Positions 26,790 to 36,246 are shown, counted from the stretch's first letter. The stretch: 64,000 bases of DNA from Brevibacillus sp. JNUCC-41 (GCF_014844095.1 NZ_CP062163.1:3195501-3259500); one strand, 5' to 3'. A program made the numbers and translations. Notes: a model not told the origin generated them from the sequence alone.

Positions 26790-27755
26790 ATGTGGAAGTT
26801 TATATTAAGACGATTATTAGTAATGATCCCGCAGCTCTTTTTATTGAGCATCATCGTTTTCATGATGGCAAAAGCAATGCCCGGTGATGCACTGTCAGGC
26901 CAGGAAATCAATCCTAGGGCCAATCCAGCCGAGCTTGATAGGATCAGGGAAGAACTGGGTTTGAATGACCCTTGGTACCAACAATATTTAAGGTGGGCAT
27001 CCAATGCAGTACAGGGGGATTTCGGTATTTCCTATACACATAAGACGCCCGTCATGGATGTGATCGAAGACAGGCTTTGGAACACAGTGTTCCTGGCGTT
27101 GGTCACACTGATCTTTACATATATGCTTGCTATTCCATTAGGCATACTTAGCGGAAGGTATAACGATACCTGGGTGGATAAAACCGTTACGGGATATAGC
27201 TATTTAGGATTTGGCACGCCGATTTTCATTTTTGCTTTAATCATGTTATTCGTTTTCGGCTTTGCCCTGGATTGGTTCCCGTCTGGGGGCAGTGTCGATT
27301 CAAAAGTGGATGAAGGAACATTCGCCTATGTTGTAAGCAAAATTAATCATTTGATTTTACCAGCTTTAAGTACAGCTTTAATTGCAACAACAAGTACGAT
27401 CCAATATTTGCGTAATGAAATCATCGATAATAAAATCAAGGATTTCGTAAGGACAGCGCGTTCGAAGGGAGTGCCTGAATCAAAAGTTTATTCACGGCAT
27501 ATCCTGAGAAATTCCTTTTTACCGATAGCAGCATTCTTAGGTTATGAAATTACTGGATTGGTCGGCGGCGCGGTCATAATCGAAACCATTTTCAGTTATC
27601 CGGGTCTTGGGCAGCTTTTCCTTAGTTCGGTGAGTCTGCGGGATTTCAGCGTTGTCACGGCCATCGTCATGATGACGGGATTTGCCACTCTGCTTGGCAC
27701 CCTTCTTTCGGACATCATACTTAGTGCGGTCGATCCGCGCATACGGATAGAATAG
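26790..27755 (+). CDS. Oligopeptide ABC transporter permease, OppB/DppB type
   Basis: A 321-residue membrane protein with six helices: an N-terminal helix (8-28), a long extracellular segment, and the core with EITGLVGGAVIIETIFSYPG, the EAA-type coupling loop region seen in OppB. AAGGAGGTGG precedes the ATG. It follows the ATPases by 15 bases. Confidence 0.9.
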   Translation: MWKFILRRLLVMIPQLFLLSIIVFMMAKAMPGDALSGQEINPRANPAELDRIREELGLNDPWYQQYLRWASNAVQGDFGISYTHKTPVMDVIEDRLWNTVFLALVTLIFTYMLAIPLGILSGRYNDTWVDKTVTGYSYLGFGTPIFIFALIMLFVFGFALDWFPSGGSVDSKVDEGTFAYVVSKINHLILPALSTALIATTSTIQYLRNEIIDNKIKDFVRTARSKGVPESKVYSRHILRNSFLPIAAFLGYEITGLVGGAVIIETIFSYPGLGQLFLSSVSLRDFSVVTAIVMMTGFATLLGTLLSDIILSAVDPRIRIE

Positions 27756-27771
27756 GAGCGGGGTGAGTCAT

Positions 27772-28677
27772 ATGGAAATGAAAGTGGAATCCGGAAAGAA
27801 CATACAAGTTAACGATGTAAGCCCTTCAGGAATCAAGATCATCTGGCAGGAAATCAAAAGGGATAAGCTTGCAATGGGCTCCTTGATTACATTGGCTGCT
27901 ATATTGATTTTCGTTTATGGCGCGGCTTTCTTCATGGATGCCAAAGAAATTGCCAAGGTCGATTTCCTCTCCATTTATTTGGAGCCATCTTCAGACTATT
28001 GGCTTGGAACCGATTATGGTGGCCGGGATGTATTCGGCCAACTGATAGTAGGTACCAGGAATTCATTCACGATCAGTTTATTCATTACATTATTCACGGC
28101 TATCATCGGTTTATCATTAGGGCTTCTTGCTGGTTACTTCGGGGGGGCAACCGATAATGTGATCATGCGTATTATCGATTTCGTGATTGCCCTGCCGCAA
28201 ATGATGTTCATCATCGTTGTAGTCACGATTGTGCCGATCTTCAATGTATATGTTTTCATTTTAATCATGACGATGTTTTTATGGACAGGAAAGGCACGGC
28301 TGATTCGTTCTAAGGCTTTGTCTGAGCGTGAGCTGGATTATATCCACGCCTCACAGACACTGGGGACACCACATTGGAAAATCATCCTGTTTCAGCTTCT
28401 GCCCAATGTCAGTTCGTTGATCATCGTCAACTTCATTTTGAACCTTGCAGGCAATATTGGCCTAGAATCCAGTTTGACTTTCTTAGGGTTCGGTCTTCCG
28501 GAGAGCACACCGAGTTTAGGGACGCTCATCAGTTATGCTCGAAATCCAGATGTTCTGGAAAACAAGTGGTGGATATGGGTACCCGCATCACTCATGATTC
28601 TAGTGTTGATGCTGAGTATAAATTTCGTTGGCCAAGCGTTAAAACGCGCCGCCGATGCAAGACAAAGAAGAGGATAA
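27772..28677 (+). CDS. Oligopeptide ABC transporter permease, OppC/DppC type
   Basis: A 301-residue permease with N-terminal cytoplasmic tail, six helices and the coupling motif region ASQTLGTPHWKIILFQLLPN. GGGGTGA five bases before ATG 27772 favours that start; an in-frame GTG at 27763 is possible. WLGTDYGGRDVFGQLIVGTR is the typical OppC periplasmic-side motif. It partners the OppB-type subunit. Confidence 0.9.
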   Translation: MEMKVESGKNIQVNDVSPSGIKIIWQEIKRDKLAMGSLITLAAILIFVYGAAFFMDAKEIAKVDFLSIYLEPSSDYWLGTDYGGRDVFGQLIVGTRNSFTISLFITLFTAIIGLSLGLLAGYFGGATDNVIMRIIDFVIALPQMMFIIVVVTIVPIFNVYVFILIMTMFLWTGKARLIRSKALSERELDYIHASQTLGTPHWKIILFQLLPNVSSLIIVNFILNLAGNIGLESSLTFLGFGLPESTPSLGTLISYARNPDVLENKWWIWVPASLMILVLMLSINFVGQALKRAADARQRRG

Positions 28678-28696
28678 AAAAAGGGGAGTGTAGGAT

Positions 28697-30460
28697 ATGA
28701 AAATCAAAAGCTATAGTAAGGTATTAAGTGCATTGGCCATTTCGTCTCTACTGCTTGCTGCATGTTCGAATGATACGGAGAAATCGTCAACGAAAGAGAA
28801 AAAAGGGAAAGATGTCGAACAGGTCGATACCTCTAAATTCCCGACAAAGACGACAAATCAAGGAGAGCCGATTAAAGGCGGCCATTTGACATATGGCTTG
28901 GTATCCGATACCCCGTTTGAAGGGATATTAAACAAAGTTTTCTATCAAGGCGAACCCGATAATCAAGTTATTACATTCTTTGATGAAGACTTATTGGATA
29001 CAGATGAAAACTACGTATATACGAATGAAGGTGCCGCTTCCTATGAGATTTCAGACGATCATAAAACGGTTACGCTGACGATTAAGGATAATGTAAATTG
29101 GCAAGATGGAAAACCTGTGACAGGTGCCGATTTAGAATATGCATATCTAGTCATGGGAAGCAAAGATTACAAAGGTGTACGCTATGATGAACAAATGGCT
29201 TTAATCGAGGGTATGGAAGAGTATCATGAAGGGAAAGCCGATAAGATTTCAGGCATTAAAGTCGACGGCAAGAAAATCATTTTCACATTCAAAAAAGCGA
29301 ATCCTTCCGTCACGACTGGATTATGGACATACCCGCTTCATAAAGAATACTTAAAAGATGTTCCGATTGCAGAGTTGGAATCTTCGGATAAAATCCGTAA
29401 AAATCCGATTGGTTTTGGACCATTCAAAGTGAAGAAAATCGTTCAGGGGGAAGCGGTCGAATTTGAAGCGAATAAAGATTATTACCGCGGTGAACCTAAA
29501 TTGGACAGTGTCACATTAAAAGTCGTGAATCCGTCCGTTGTCGTCAAGTCACTTGAAAATGGTGACCTCGATGTAGCAGAGGTCCTGGCTGAGCAATATG
29601 ATCAGGCCAAGGAATTGGATAATGTCGAATTATTGGGGAAAGTTGAATTGGCTTATTCCTATATTGGTTTCAATTTCGGCTACTATGATAAAGAAAAAGA
29701 AGAAAATATTATGGATGAGAATCCAAAGTTTGGAGACAAACGCCTTCGTCAGGCGATGGCATATGCCATCAATAATGAAGAAGTTGGCAAAAAGATGTTC
29801 AAGGGCCTTCGCTTCCCTGCCAACTCTGTCATTACACCGAACTTTAAATATAATAATAAAGATGTAAAACCATATGAATATGATCCTGAAAAAGCAAAAA
29901 AACTTTTGGATGAAGCAGGATTTGTAGATACGAATAATGATGGCATTCGTGAAGATGCAGATGGAAAAGAGTTCAAGATCAATTTTGCTTCCATGAGCGG
30001 TTCAGATGTTTCCGAGCCACTTGCAAGATATTATATCCAACAATGGGAACAAGTAGGTTTGGACGTTGAATTGCAGGATGGCAGGCTGCATGAGTTCAAT
30101 TCATTCTATGACCTATTGAAAAAGGATAATGATCAAGTTGATGTTTATTCAGCTGCATGGGGAGTCGCTTCCGATCCGGATCCATCTGGTCTATGGGCTA
30201 GATCTGCGGAATTTAACTATACCCGCTGGGTGAATGAAAAAAATGATGAGCTTCTTGATAAAGGGATTTCAGAGGAAGCTTTCGATGATCAATATCGGAT
30301 CGATACGTATAATGAGTGGCAAGAATTGATCCATGATGAGGTTCCGGTCATTCCGACATTATTCCGTTATCAATTGGCTGGAGTGAATGAACGCGTTACA
30401 GGTTATGATTATCTCGCAGGCCGCCAATATCAGTGGCATAATGTGGGTGTAACGAAATAA
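28697..30460 (+). CDS. Oligopeptide-binding lipoprotein, SBP family 5 (OppA-like)
   Basis: A 587-residue exported lipoprotein. The lipobox LLAAC puts the modified Cys near residue 23, followed by a charged linker and the solute-binding fold (VNWQDGKPVTGADLEYAYL, NPIGFGPFKVKKI, RLRQAMAYAINNEEV). It captures peptides outside the membrane for the OppBC-type channel. It is the last gene of the operon; in the opp operon I know, the binding protein comes first. AGGGGAGTG precedes the ATG. Confidence 0.92.
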   Translation: MKIKSYSKVLSALAISSLLLAACSNDTEKSSTKEKKGKDVEQVDTSKFPTKTTNQGEPIKGGHLTYGLVSDTPFEGILNKVFYQGEPDNQVITFFDEDLLDTDENYVYTNEGAASYEISDDHKTVTLTIKDNVNWQDGKPVTGADLEYAYLVMGSKDYKGVRYDEQMALIEGMEEYHEGKADKISGIKVDGKKIIFTFKKANPSVTTGLWTYPLHKEYLKDVPIAELESSDKIRKNPIGFGPFKVKKIVQGEAVEFEANKDYYRGEPKLDSVTLKVVNPSVVVKSLENGDLDVAEVLAEQYDQAKELDNVELLGKVELAYSYIGFNFGYYDKEKEENIMDENPKFGDKRLRQAMAYAINNEEVGKKMFKGLRFPANSVITPNFKYNNKDVKPYEYDPEKAKKLLDEAGFVDTNNDGIREDADGKEFKINFASMSGSDVSEPLARYYIQQWEQVGLDVELQDGRLHEFNSFYDLLKKDNDQVDVYSAAWGVASDPDPSGLWARSAEFNYTRWVNEKNDELLDKGISEEAFDDQYRIDTYNEWQELIHDEVPVIPTLFRYQLAGVNERVTGYDYLAGRQYQWHNVGVTK

Positions 30461-30474
30461 TTTAATTGATGACT

Positions 30475-30507
30475 ATCGGCTGCCTTTATGGGCGGTCGAT
30501 TTTTTTG
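30475..30507 (+). terminator. Terminator of the oligopeptide operon
   Basis: A 10-bp stem with two G-T pairs (ATCGGCTGCC / GGCGGTCGAT) is followed by T7. Confidence 0.85.
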
Positions 30508-30569
30508 CGTTTCAATGAAGTGGATAAAGGTTATATAGATAATAGTAAGTAATTGGAAGGGTGATATTG

Positions 30570-30758
30570 ATGGAAGTGAGAAATCCTAATGAAACAAAGA
30601 GAGAGTTAGAAATATTGTTTACTGAATCGGTTGGCCGGTTACTGAAGCCTCTTGAAGAGGAAATCATTACTGACATTGTAGCCTATCCAGACGAAAAGAG
30701 AATTGCCTTCTTGGAATATATGAAGGAAATGTCCAACAAACAAAGACAGTTGAAGTAA
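30570..30758 (+). CDS. Small protein of unknown function
   Basis: A 62-residue acidic helical protein (MEVRNPNETKRELEILFTES...). I use ATG 30570, since GGAAGGGTGAT lies before it, rather than the in-frame GTG at 30561. No family recognised. It precedes another short gene by 31 bases on the same strand; the two may be co-transcribed. Confidence 0.55.
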   Translation: MEVRNPNETKRELEILFTESVGRLLKPLEEEIITDIVAYPDEKRIAFLEYMKEMSNKQRQLK

Positions 30759-30789
30759 GTTGAACTTTCATCATGAAGGAGGTTTTTTT

Positions 30790-30927
30790 ATGGGAAACGA
30801 AGAAATGAGCAGATACAAAGTATGGCGCGAAAAGTGGAAAAGAAAAGTTAATATGGAGAATTTAGCATTATATGGGATTTCATCATTAGTTATGGCCATC
30901 TTGCCTGTTCTGGCTCATATGAGTTAA
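30790..30927 (+). CDS. Small single-helix membrane protein
   Basis: A 45-residue protein (MGNEEMSRYKVWREKWKRK...) with a basic N-terminal half and a hydrophobic helix (LALYGISSLVMAILPVLAHM). AAGGAGG is placed seven bases before the ATG and a terminator follows, so expression is likely. Function unknown; the layout recalls small membrane-associated regulators. Confidence 0.6.
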   Translation: MGNEEMSRYKVWREKWKRKVNMENLALYGISSLVMAILPVLAHMS

Positions 30928-30934
30928 ATCGATT

Positions 30935-30960
30935 AAAGGACCGTCTTTTGGCGGTCTTTT
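30935..30960 (+). terminator. Intrinsic terminator
   Basis: AAAGGACCG / CGGTCTTTT hairpin after the small membrane protein gene. Confidence 0.7.
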
Positions 30961-31018
30961 AATATGTTAAAAGTTGCCATGAAAAGATATAATGAACAAG
31001 AGGAAAGGAGAGATATGC

Positions 31019-32065
31019 ATGAGTGTTATCAAAGAGGAAGAAATCGTATCTTACATAAAAGAATTGGTGTCCATACCCAGCCCCTCCGGTTATACAGATC
31101 ATGCCATTAAATACGCGGCCGATTTCATGGAGCAAAGGAAGGTTCCTTACAAGATCACGAATAAAGGGGCATTGCTTGCTTCAATAAAAGGGGAAGATGA
31201 TGGCAAACATCGATTGTTGACTGCCCATGTCGATACTCTGGGTGCCATGGTAAAGGAAATCAAGGCAAATGGCCGCCTTAAATTGACGATGATCGGCGGT
31301 TTTCGCTGGAACTCAGTCGAAGGGGAGTATTGTAAAATCCACACAGCTGACGGAGCAATTATCACCGGGACCATATTAATCAATCAGACCTCTGTCCACG
31401 TATATAAAAATGCCGGGGATGCCAAGCGTGATGATGAGACAATTGAGGTCCGGATAGATGCTGTCGTGAAAACTAAAGCGGAAACTGAAGCGATTGGCAT
31501 TTCTGTTGGAGATTTTGTCTCCTTCGAGCCAAGGGTGGAAGTTACGGATACTGGCTTTTTAAAATCAAGGCATTTGGATGATAAAGCAAGCGTCGGCATC
31601 CTGCTTCATATCATTGACCTCATTTCCGCAGGAAAGATAAAATTGGCATATACGACCCATTTCCTGATTTCAAACAATGAAGAAATCGGCTATGGCGGCA
31701 ATTCCAATATCCCTGAGAAAACAGTCGAATATCTAGCTGTCGATATGGGAGCGATCGGTGACGGACAATCAACGGATGAATTCAGCGTTTCCATTTGTGC
31801 GAAAGACTCCTCGGGTCCTTATCATTATAAATTACGTCAGCATCTAGTCGCCCTTTCCAAAGCAAATGCTGTCGACTATCGCGTCGATATTTATCCATAT
31901 TATGGTTCAGACGCTTCCGCTGCGATCCGGGCAGGATATGATGTCGTACATGGTCTGATCGGACCGGGGATCGATGCTTCACATGCCTTCGAGCGGACGC
32001 ATGTCTCTTCATTAAAGCATACAGCCAATCTGATTTTGCATTATATCCAATCAGAGTTGGTTTAA
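31019..32065 (+). CDS. M42-family metallo-aminopeptidase
   Basis: A 348-residue cytoplasmic di-metal peptidase related to glutamyl aminopeptidase/deblocking aminopeptidase (YsdC, YtoP, FrvX group). Ligands are seen in LLTAHVDTLG, SRHLDDKAS, SNNEEIGYGG (catalytic Glu), AVDMGA and DASHAFERTH. I start at ATG 31019, eight bases after AAAGGAG; an in-frame start at 30992 precedes that site. The peptide substrate is unknown. Confidence 0.87.
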   Translation: MSVIKEEEIVSYIKELVSIPSPSGYTDHAIKYAADFMEQRKVPYKITNKGALLASIKGEDDGKHRLLTAHVDTLGAMVKEIKANGRLKLTMIGGFRWNSVEGEYCKIHTADGAIITGTILINQTSVHVYKNAGDAKRDDETIEVRIDAVVKTKAETEAIGISVGDFVSFEPRVEVTDTGFLKSRHLDDKASVGILLHIIDLISAGKIKLAYTTHFLISNNEEIGYGGNSNIPEKTVEYLAVDMGAIGDGQSTDEFSVSICAKDSSGPYHYKLRQHLVALSKANAVDYRVDIYPYYGSDASAAIRAGYDVVHGLIGPGIDASHAFERTHVSSLKHTANLILHYIQSELV

Positions 32066-32070
32066 TCGTA

Positions 32071-32108
32071 AAAAAGCCCGCACTCATATCAGATGAGTGC
32101 GGGCTTTT
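32071..32108 (+). terminator. Strong intrinsic terminator
   Basis: A 16-bp perfect stem (AAAAGCCCGCACTCAT / ATGAGTGCGGGCTTTT). Confidence 0.95.
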
Positions 32109-32133
32109 ACTGTTTTTTAGCGAAATTTTCATT

Positions 32134-32215
32134 ATACTCGTGAGTTTCTGCGTAATACTCGTGAATTTCGTTGTTTTATTCTTGAATTACGTTCAAATAC
32201 TCGTGAATGACAAAT
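32134..32215. repeat. Four imperfect tandem repeats of about 20 nt (ATACTCGTGAATTTC-like)
   Basis: Units start at 32134, 32155, 32178 and 32197. Three share ATACTCGTGA and one reads ATTCTTGAA. The array sits just after a terminator and touches the ydaG stop codon. It is noncoding and has no CRISPR-type spacers. Confidence 0.75.
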
Positions 32216-32637
32216 TATAATGATAATTCTTGTGGAGGTTCCCCATTGTTGTTCATCAACCGAATGCTTTCCGGTTTAATTTGAAGGATTAAATAATTGG
32301 GATCTTTCGGACCTTCGAACCAATCTTCAAATGATTCATTCCATAATTTATCCTTTAGTTCCTGTGAGTCGTTTATTTTCGAGGTACCTGAGATTTCCAG
32401 GTAGGAATCGCCTAATCCTTCATTATCATAGCCGATCAGAATATGAACATTAGGATTCTTTTCAATTTCATCAATTTTTTCCGTCTTTCCACTCGTTGGT
32501 GTGTATAAAGTTAATTCATCGTTAAAGAATGTCATATAGCGCGAATGTGGTTTGTTGTTTTCAACTGTCGATAAAACTCCTATTTTATGATCACGAATGA
32601 TGTTCAATACTTTTTCTTTTATTTGGGTTTGGCTCAT
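32215..32637 (-). CDS. ydaG: General stress protein 26-like (pyridoxamine-phosphate-oxidase fold)
   Basis: A 140-residue flavin/pyridoxal-type split-barrel protein, the same length as B. subtilis YdaG. NKPHSRYMTFFNDELTLYTP and EIEKNPNVHILIGYDNEG are very similar to it as I recall. YdaG is a SigB general-stress protein of unknown reaction. A SigB-type promoter lies upstream here, which supports the same regulation. AAAAGGAGTG precedes the ATG. Confidence 0.87.
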   Translation of the reverse strand: MSQTQIKEKVLNIIRDHKIGVLSTVENNKPHSRYMTFFNDELTLYTPTSGKTEKIDEIEKNPNVHILIGYDNEGLGDSYLEISGTSKINDSQELKDKLWNESFEDWFEGPKDPNYLILQIKPESIRLMNNNGEPPQELSL

Positions 32638-32671
32638 TTTTGCACACTCCTTTTATTTTTTACTCTATTAC

Positions 32672-32698
32672 TTTTCCTCTTTTTCCTTTAAGTTAAAC
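32672..32698 (-). promoter_or_regulatory. SigB-type promoter of ydaG
   Basis: On the minus strand GTTTAA-N15-GGAAAA fits the SigB consensus (GTTTAA, GGGWAW) with one mismatch, about 35 bases before the start codon. Confidence 0.55.
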
Positions 32699-32814
32699 AA
32701 AATTATGCAGTTTGCCATTTTTATGAATGAAGACTGAAAGAAGTTGCCATACTAGTCATTATGTGTTCTGTTTCATGATGTTAATCAATCCATTTGTAAA
32801 GGTGAGTATGATGA

Positions 32815-33627
32815 ATGAATTGTGGTGAATTACTTATCATTGGAGGGGCAGAGGATAAGTGCCTTGAAGGTGAAGTATTAAATAAATTTGTCGAGCTTGC
32901 AGCCCATAACGACGGCGGAATAGGAATATTGCCTTCAGCAAGTGAAATTCCTGAGGAAGTGAGTGCAGAGTATATCAAGATCTTCAGGGATTTAGGCGTG
33001 AACAGGGTGGAAGTGATCAAGCTGGATTCAAGGCAGGATGCAGACGATCCAGAAATTTGTGAACAGCTGAAATCTTTTTCAGCTATCTTCATTTCAGGGG
33101 GAAACCAAAGCCGATTATCTGAACTGATTGGTAAAACCAAGTTCCACGATGCCCTTTCTAAAGCCTGGCATAAAGGAATGGTGATAGCAGGGACAAGTGC
33201 TGGCGCTTCGATTTTAGGTAAGTATATGATCGTCGCTGCTGACACGATGCTGAATGACAATAAATTAAAGGTTGAAATTGGAGTAGGTTTCGGCTTCCTT
33301 GACGGCCTGATAATCGATCAACATTTTTCCCAGCGTGGCCGCTTTGACCGTCTGTTAAGTGCGATAGCAGGGAAAAAAGAAATTATGGGTATTGGCATTG
33401 ATGAAAATACAGCAATTTTAGTTAAAGACGGTCATTTTGAAGTTGTAGGCCAACATCAAGTATTGGTTCTTGATGGCAGCACCAGTGATTATATCAGTAT
33501 CACAACTTCTGATAATGGCAGTGAAGAGTTGACTCTTTCGGGATTTAACCTTCATGCCCTAACAAGAGGATACCGTTTTGACCTGCTTACCAGGAAATTG
33601 TTGATGAAAAAGGGGATCCAACAATGA
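32815..33627 (+). CDS. cphB: Cyanophycinase CphB
   Basis: A 270-residue serine peptidase of family S51 that degrades cyanophycin to beta-Asp-Arg dipeptides. It shows IIGGAEDK at the start, FISGGNQSRL, the nucleophile in AGTSAGASIL (about 128) and DQHFSQRGR with the active-site His. AAAGGTGAG lies nine bases before the ATG. It has no signal peptide, so it acts in the cytoplasm. The gene overlaps cphA by four bases (ATGA). A dipeptidase completing degradation is not obvious here, though peptidases lie nearby. Confidence 0.93.
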   Translation: MNCGELLIIGGAEDKCLEGEVLNKFVELAAHNDGGIGILPSASEIPEEVSAEYIKIFRDLGVNRVEVIKLDSRQDADDPEICEQLKSFSAIFISGGNQSRLSELIGKTKFHDALSKAWHKGMVIAGTSAGASILGKYMIVAADTMLNDNKLKVEIGVGFGFLDGLIIDQHFSQRGRFDRLLSAIAGKKEIMGIGIDENTAILVKDGHFEVVGQHQVLVLDGSTSDYISITTSDNGSEELTLSGFNLHALTRGYRFDLLTRKLLMKKGIQQ

Positions 33628-36245
33628 AGATCAATCGAGTCCGTTATTTAAAAGGACCTAATTATTTTGCTTATACACCTACGATTTGCATTGAATTGGA
33701 TATAGGGGAACTTGAACAGAAACCATCTGATTCAATACCTGGATTCAATGAAAAATTGTTAAAGACGCTCCCGAACTTGGGAAGCCATACATGTTCAAAA
33801 GGGTATCGAGGCGGTTTCGCCGAAAGGCTGAGAAAAGGAACATGGATGGGACATATATTGGAGCATATGACGATTGAGCTTCAAAACTTGGCCGGAATCG
33901 AAGCCATTCGTGGAAAAACGATAATGATGGAAAAAAAAGGTGTTTATTATGTTACCTTTGACTATCAGGAGCCTCACTCAGGTTTTCAAGCTTTTTTAGC
34001 AGCAAAAGATATCGTGGAAGCCATCCTGAGTGGTGAAAAACTTATAAATGTTCAATCTTATGTAAAACAAATAGAGCAGTTATATTATAAAAATAAACTG
34101 GGGCCAAGTACCGAAGCCATTTTTAAGGCAGCGCAGGCAAAAGATATCCCTGTCGAGCGAATGGGTGATGAAAGCTTACTGCGTTTAGGAACCGGTACAA
34201 GGCAGAAGTATGTCCAGGCAACAATATCTAGCCAAACTTCGAATATTGCGGTTGAGAATTCATGTGACAAATCATTGACCAAATCAATTTTAAGAGGATG
34301 TGGCCTCCCTGTACCTGAAGGGGAAGTTGCCCATTCAATTGAAGATATCTTTGCCTCGGCGGACAGGCTGGGTTTTCCACTGGTCATAAAACCGTATAAT
34401 GGAAGACAGGGGCAAGGTGTCATCACTCATATCAAAAATAAGGATGAGCTATTCAATGTAATTAATTGTTTGGAGTTGCATGTGGAGAAGTACATAGTCG
34501 AACGGCATATTGAAGGACATGATTATCGGTTACTGATAGTCAACGGAGAACTTATCGCCGCTAGTTTGAGGCTTCCTCCCTATGTTATTGGAAACGGTAA
34601 GGAAACGATACGCAGTTTGATAGAAAAGGAAAATTGTAATGAGTTGCGGGGAGAAGGTCATGAAAAGCCGATGTCAAAAATCCCGCTTACACATACCGTG
34701 ACATGCTACTTGGAAAAATCGAATCGGACGCTCGAAACCATTCCGAATCAAGGGGAATTGGTTCAAGTTGTGGGCAATGCAAATCTTTCGACTGGTGGAA
34801 AGGCAATCGATGTAACGGACCAGGTTCACCCCACCATAAAAAATATGGCTGTTGCTGCCGCGAAAGCGATTGGTTTGGATATAGCCGGAATAGATTTTAT
34901 CTGTGAGGATATATCAAAGCCAATCGAACATTCAAGGACTGCGATTATTGAAGTGAATGCTGCACCGGGAATTCGAATGCATCATTATCCGAGTGAAGGA
35001 AAAAAAAGGGATGTAGGCAAAGCCATTGTCGATTACTTATTTCCGACTAGGGAAGAGGCTGCTATACCGATCATCGCAGTGACCGGAACAAATGGAAAGA
35101 CGACAACGACGCGATTGGTTCATTATTTTCTTACTAATGAAAAAACAAAGGTTGGCATGACAAATTCTGATGGAGTATATATCGGCGATGAGGTATTGGA
35201 TCAAGGTGACTGCAGTGGCCCTGTCAGTGCAAGAATGGTATTGGCCCATCCTGAAGTTGATGTAGCCGTATTGGAAACGGCCCGGGGCGGAATTCTGCGT
35301 GAAGGTCTGGCTTTTCGGAAATGTGATGTGGGGATCATCACCAATGTAAGTGAGGATCACCTCGGCCGTGATGGAATCGATACATTGGATGATCTCATAA
35401 AATTAAAGAGGCTGATTGCCGAAGTCGTAATGAAAACAGGTTATTGTGTGCTGAATGCAGATGATCCGAATGTAGCTGCCATGAACGCCTATACAGATGG
35501 GGAGGTCATTTACACCTCTACAGATGCCACCCAGCCTCATGTTAAGGCTGCGATTAATGGTGGATGTAAAGTTTGGTTCGTCAATGAACAAGGCGTGATT
35601 TGTCATTCATCTGATGGAGTCATCCATCCATTCATGGATTGCACCGTTATTCCAATTACGATTTCCGGCATGGCACGTCATAATATCGCCAATTTACTTC
35701 AGGCGTTAGCCGCAGCCGAAACACAAGGCGTTTCAATGGAAGAACTAAGAAGGAAGGCTGCCACATTTATGCCTGATACGAATTTGTCCAAAGGACGTTT
35801 CAATTTAAAGAAGTTGAAAGAGCGCACGATCATCATCGACTATGCTCATAATGAAGCTGGATTGAAGGCTATATTCGAAACGGTCAGTGCCTATAATAAA
35901 AATCGTCTAATCACTGTTTTGGCAGGACCAGGGGATCGTATTAATGAAGAGCTTACCAGGCTCTCCAAGGTGGCGGCCATGAATTCTGATCTATTCATCA
36001 TTAAAGAAGATGATGATTTACGTGGAAGGGAACCGTTCGAAGTAGCCGGGCTGCTTCAGGAAGCTGCCGTAGAAGCTGGGTTACAGAAAAATCGGATATT
36101 CATCGAACCTAATGAATTGGACGCATTCATAAAAGCCTGGGAAACATCACAACCGGGTGACCTATTATTGTTCTTTTACACGGATTTCGAATATGTAGAG
36201 AGTTTTTTCGAAAAGGTTTCAACAAATCCATTGCCGAAGAAATAA
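33624..36245 (+). CDS. cphA: Cyanophycin synthetase CphA
   Basis: An 873-residue enzyme that builds multi-L-arginyl-poly-L-aspartate from Asp and Arg with ATP. It has an N-terminal family domain (about 1-210), an ATP-grasp domain (about 215-475; VIKPYNGRQGQGV, IDFICEDISK, EVNAAPGIRMHHYPS) and a Mur-ligase-like domain (about 480-865) with P-loop VTGTNGKTTTTR. The length is standard for CphA1 and no frame break is visible. Coupled to cphB, it forms a nitrogen-reserve module. Confidence 0.95.
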   Translation: MKINRVRYLKGPNYFAYTPTICIELDIGELEQKPSDSIPGFNEKLLKTLPNLGSHTCSKGYRGGFAERLRKGTWMGHILEHMTIELQNLAGIEAIRGKTIMMEKKGVYYVTFDYQEPHSGFQAFLAAKDIVEAILSGEKLINVQSYVKQIEQLYYKNKLGPSTEAIFKAAQAKDIPVERMGDESLLRLGTGTRQKYVQATISSQTSNIAVENSCDKSLTKSILRGCGLPVPEGEVAHSIEDIFASADRLGFPLVIKPYNGRQGQGVITHIKNKDELFNVINCLELHVEKYIVERHIEGHDYRLLIVNGELIAASLRLPPYVIGNGKETIRSLIEKENCNELRGEGHEKPMSKIPLTHTVTCYLEKSNRTLETIPNQGELVQVVGNANLSTGGKAIDVTDQVHPTIKNMAVAAAKAIGLDIAGIDFICEDISKPIEHSRTAIIEVNAAPGIRMHHYPSEGKKRDVGKAIVDYLFPTREEAAIPIIAVTGTNGKTTTTRLVHYFLTNEKTKVGMTNSDGVYIGDEVLDQGDCSGPVSARMVLAHPEVDVAVLETARGGILREGLAFRKCDVGIITNVSEDHLGRDGIDTLDDLIKLKRLIAEVVMKTGYCVLNADDPNVAAMNAYTDGEVIYTSTDATQPHVKAAINGGCKVWFVNEQGVICHSSDGVIHPFMDCTVIPITISGMARHNIANLLQALAAAETQGVSMEELRRKAATFMPDTNLSKGRFNLKKLKERTIIIDYAHNEAGLKAIFETVSAYNKNRLITVLAGPGDRINEELTRLSKVAAMNSDLFIIKEDDDLRGREPFEVAGLLQEAAVEAGLQKNRIFIEPNELDAFIKAWETSQPGDLLLFFYTDFEYVESFFEKVSTNPLPKK

Positions 36246-36246
36246 A

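Noticed and set aside
32134-32215. Considered as a CRISPR array
   Set aside because: The units are tandem without unique spacers, too short and degenerate; no cas genes.
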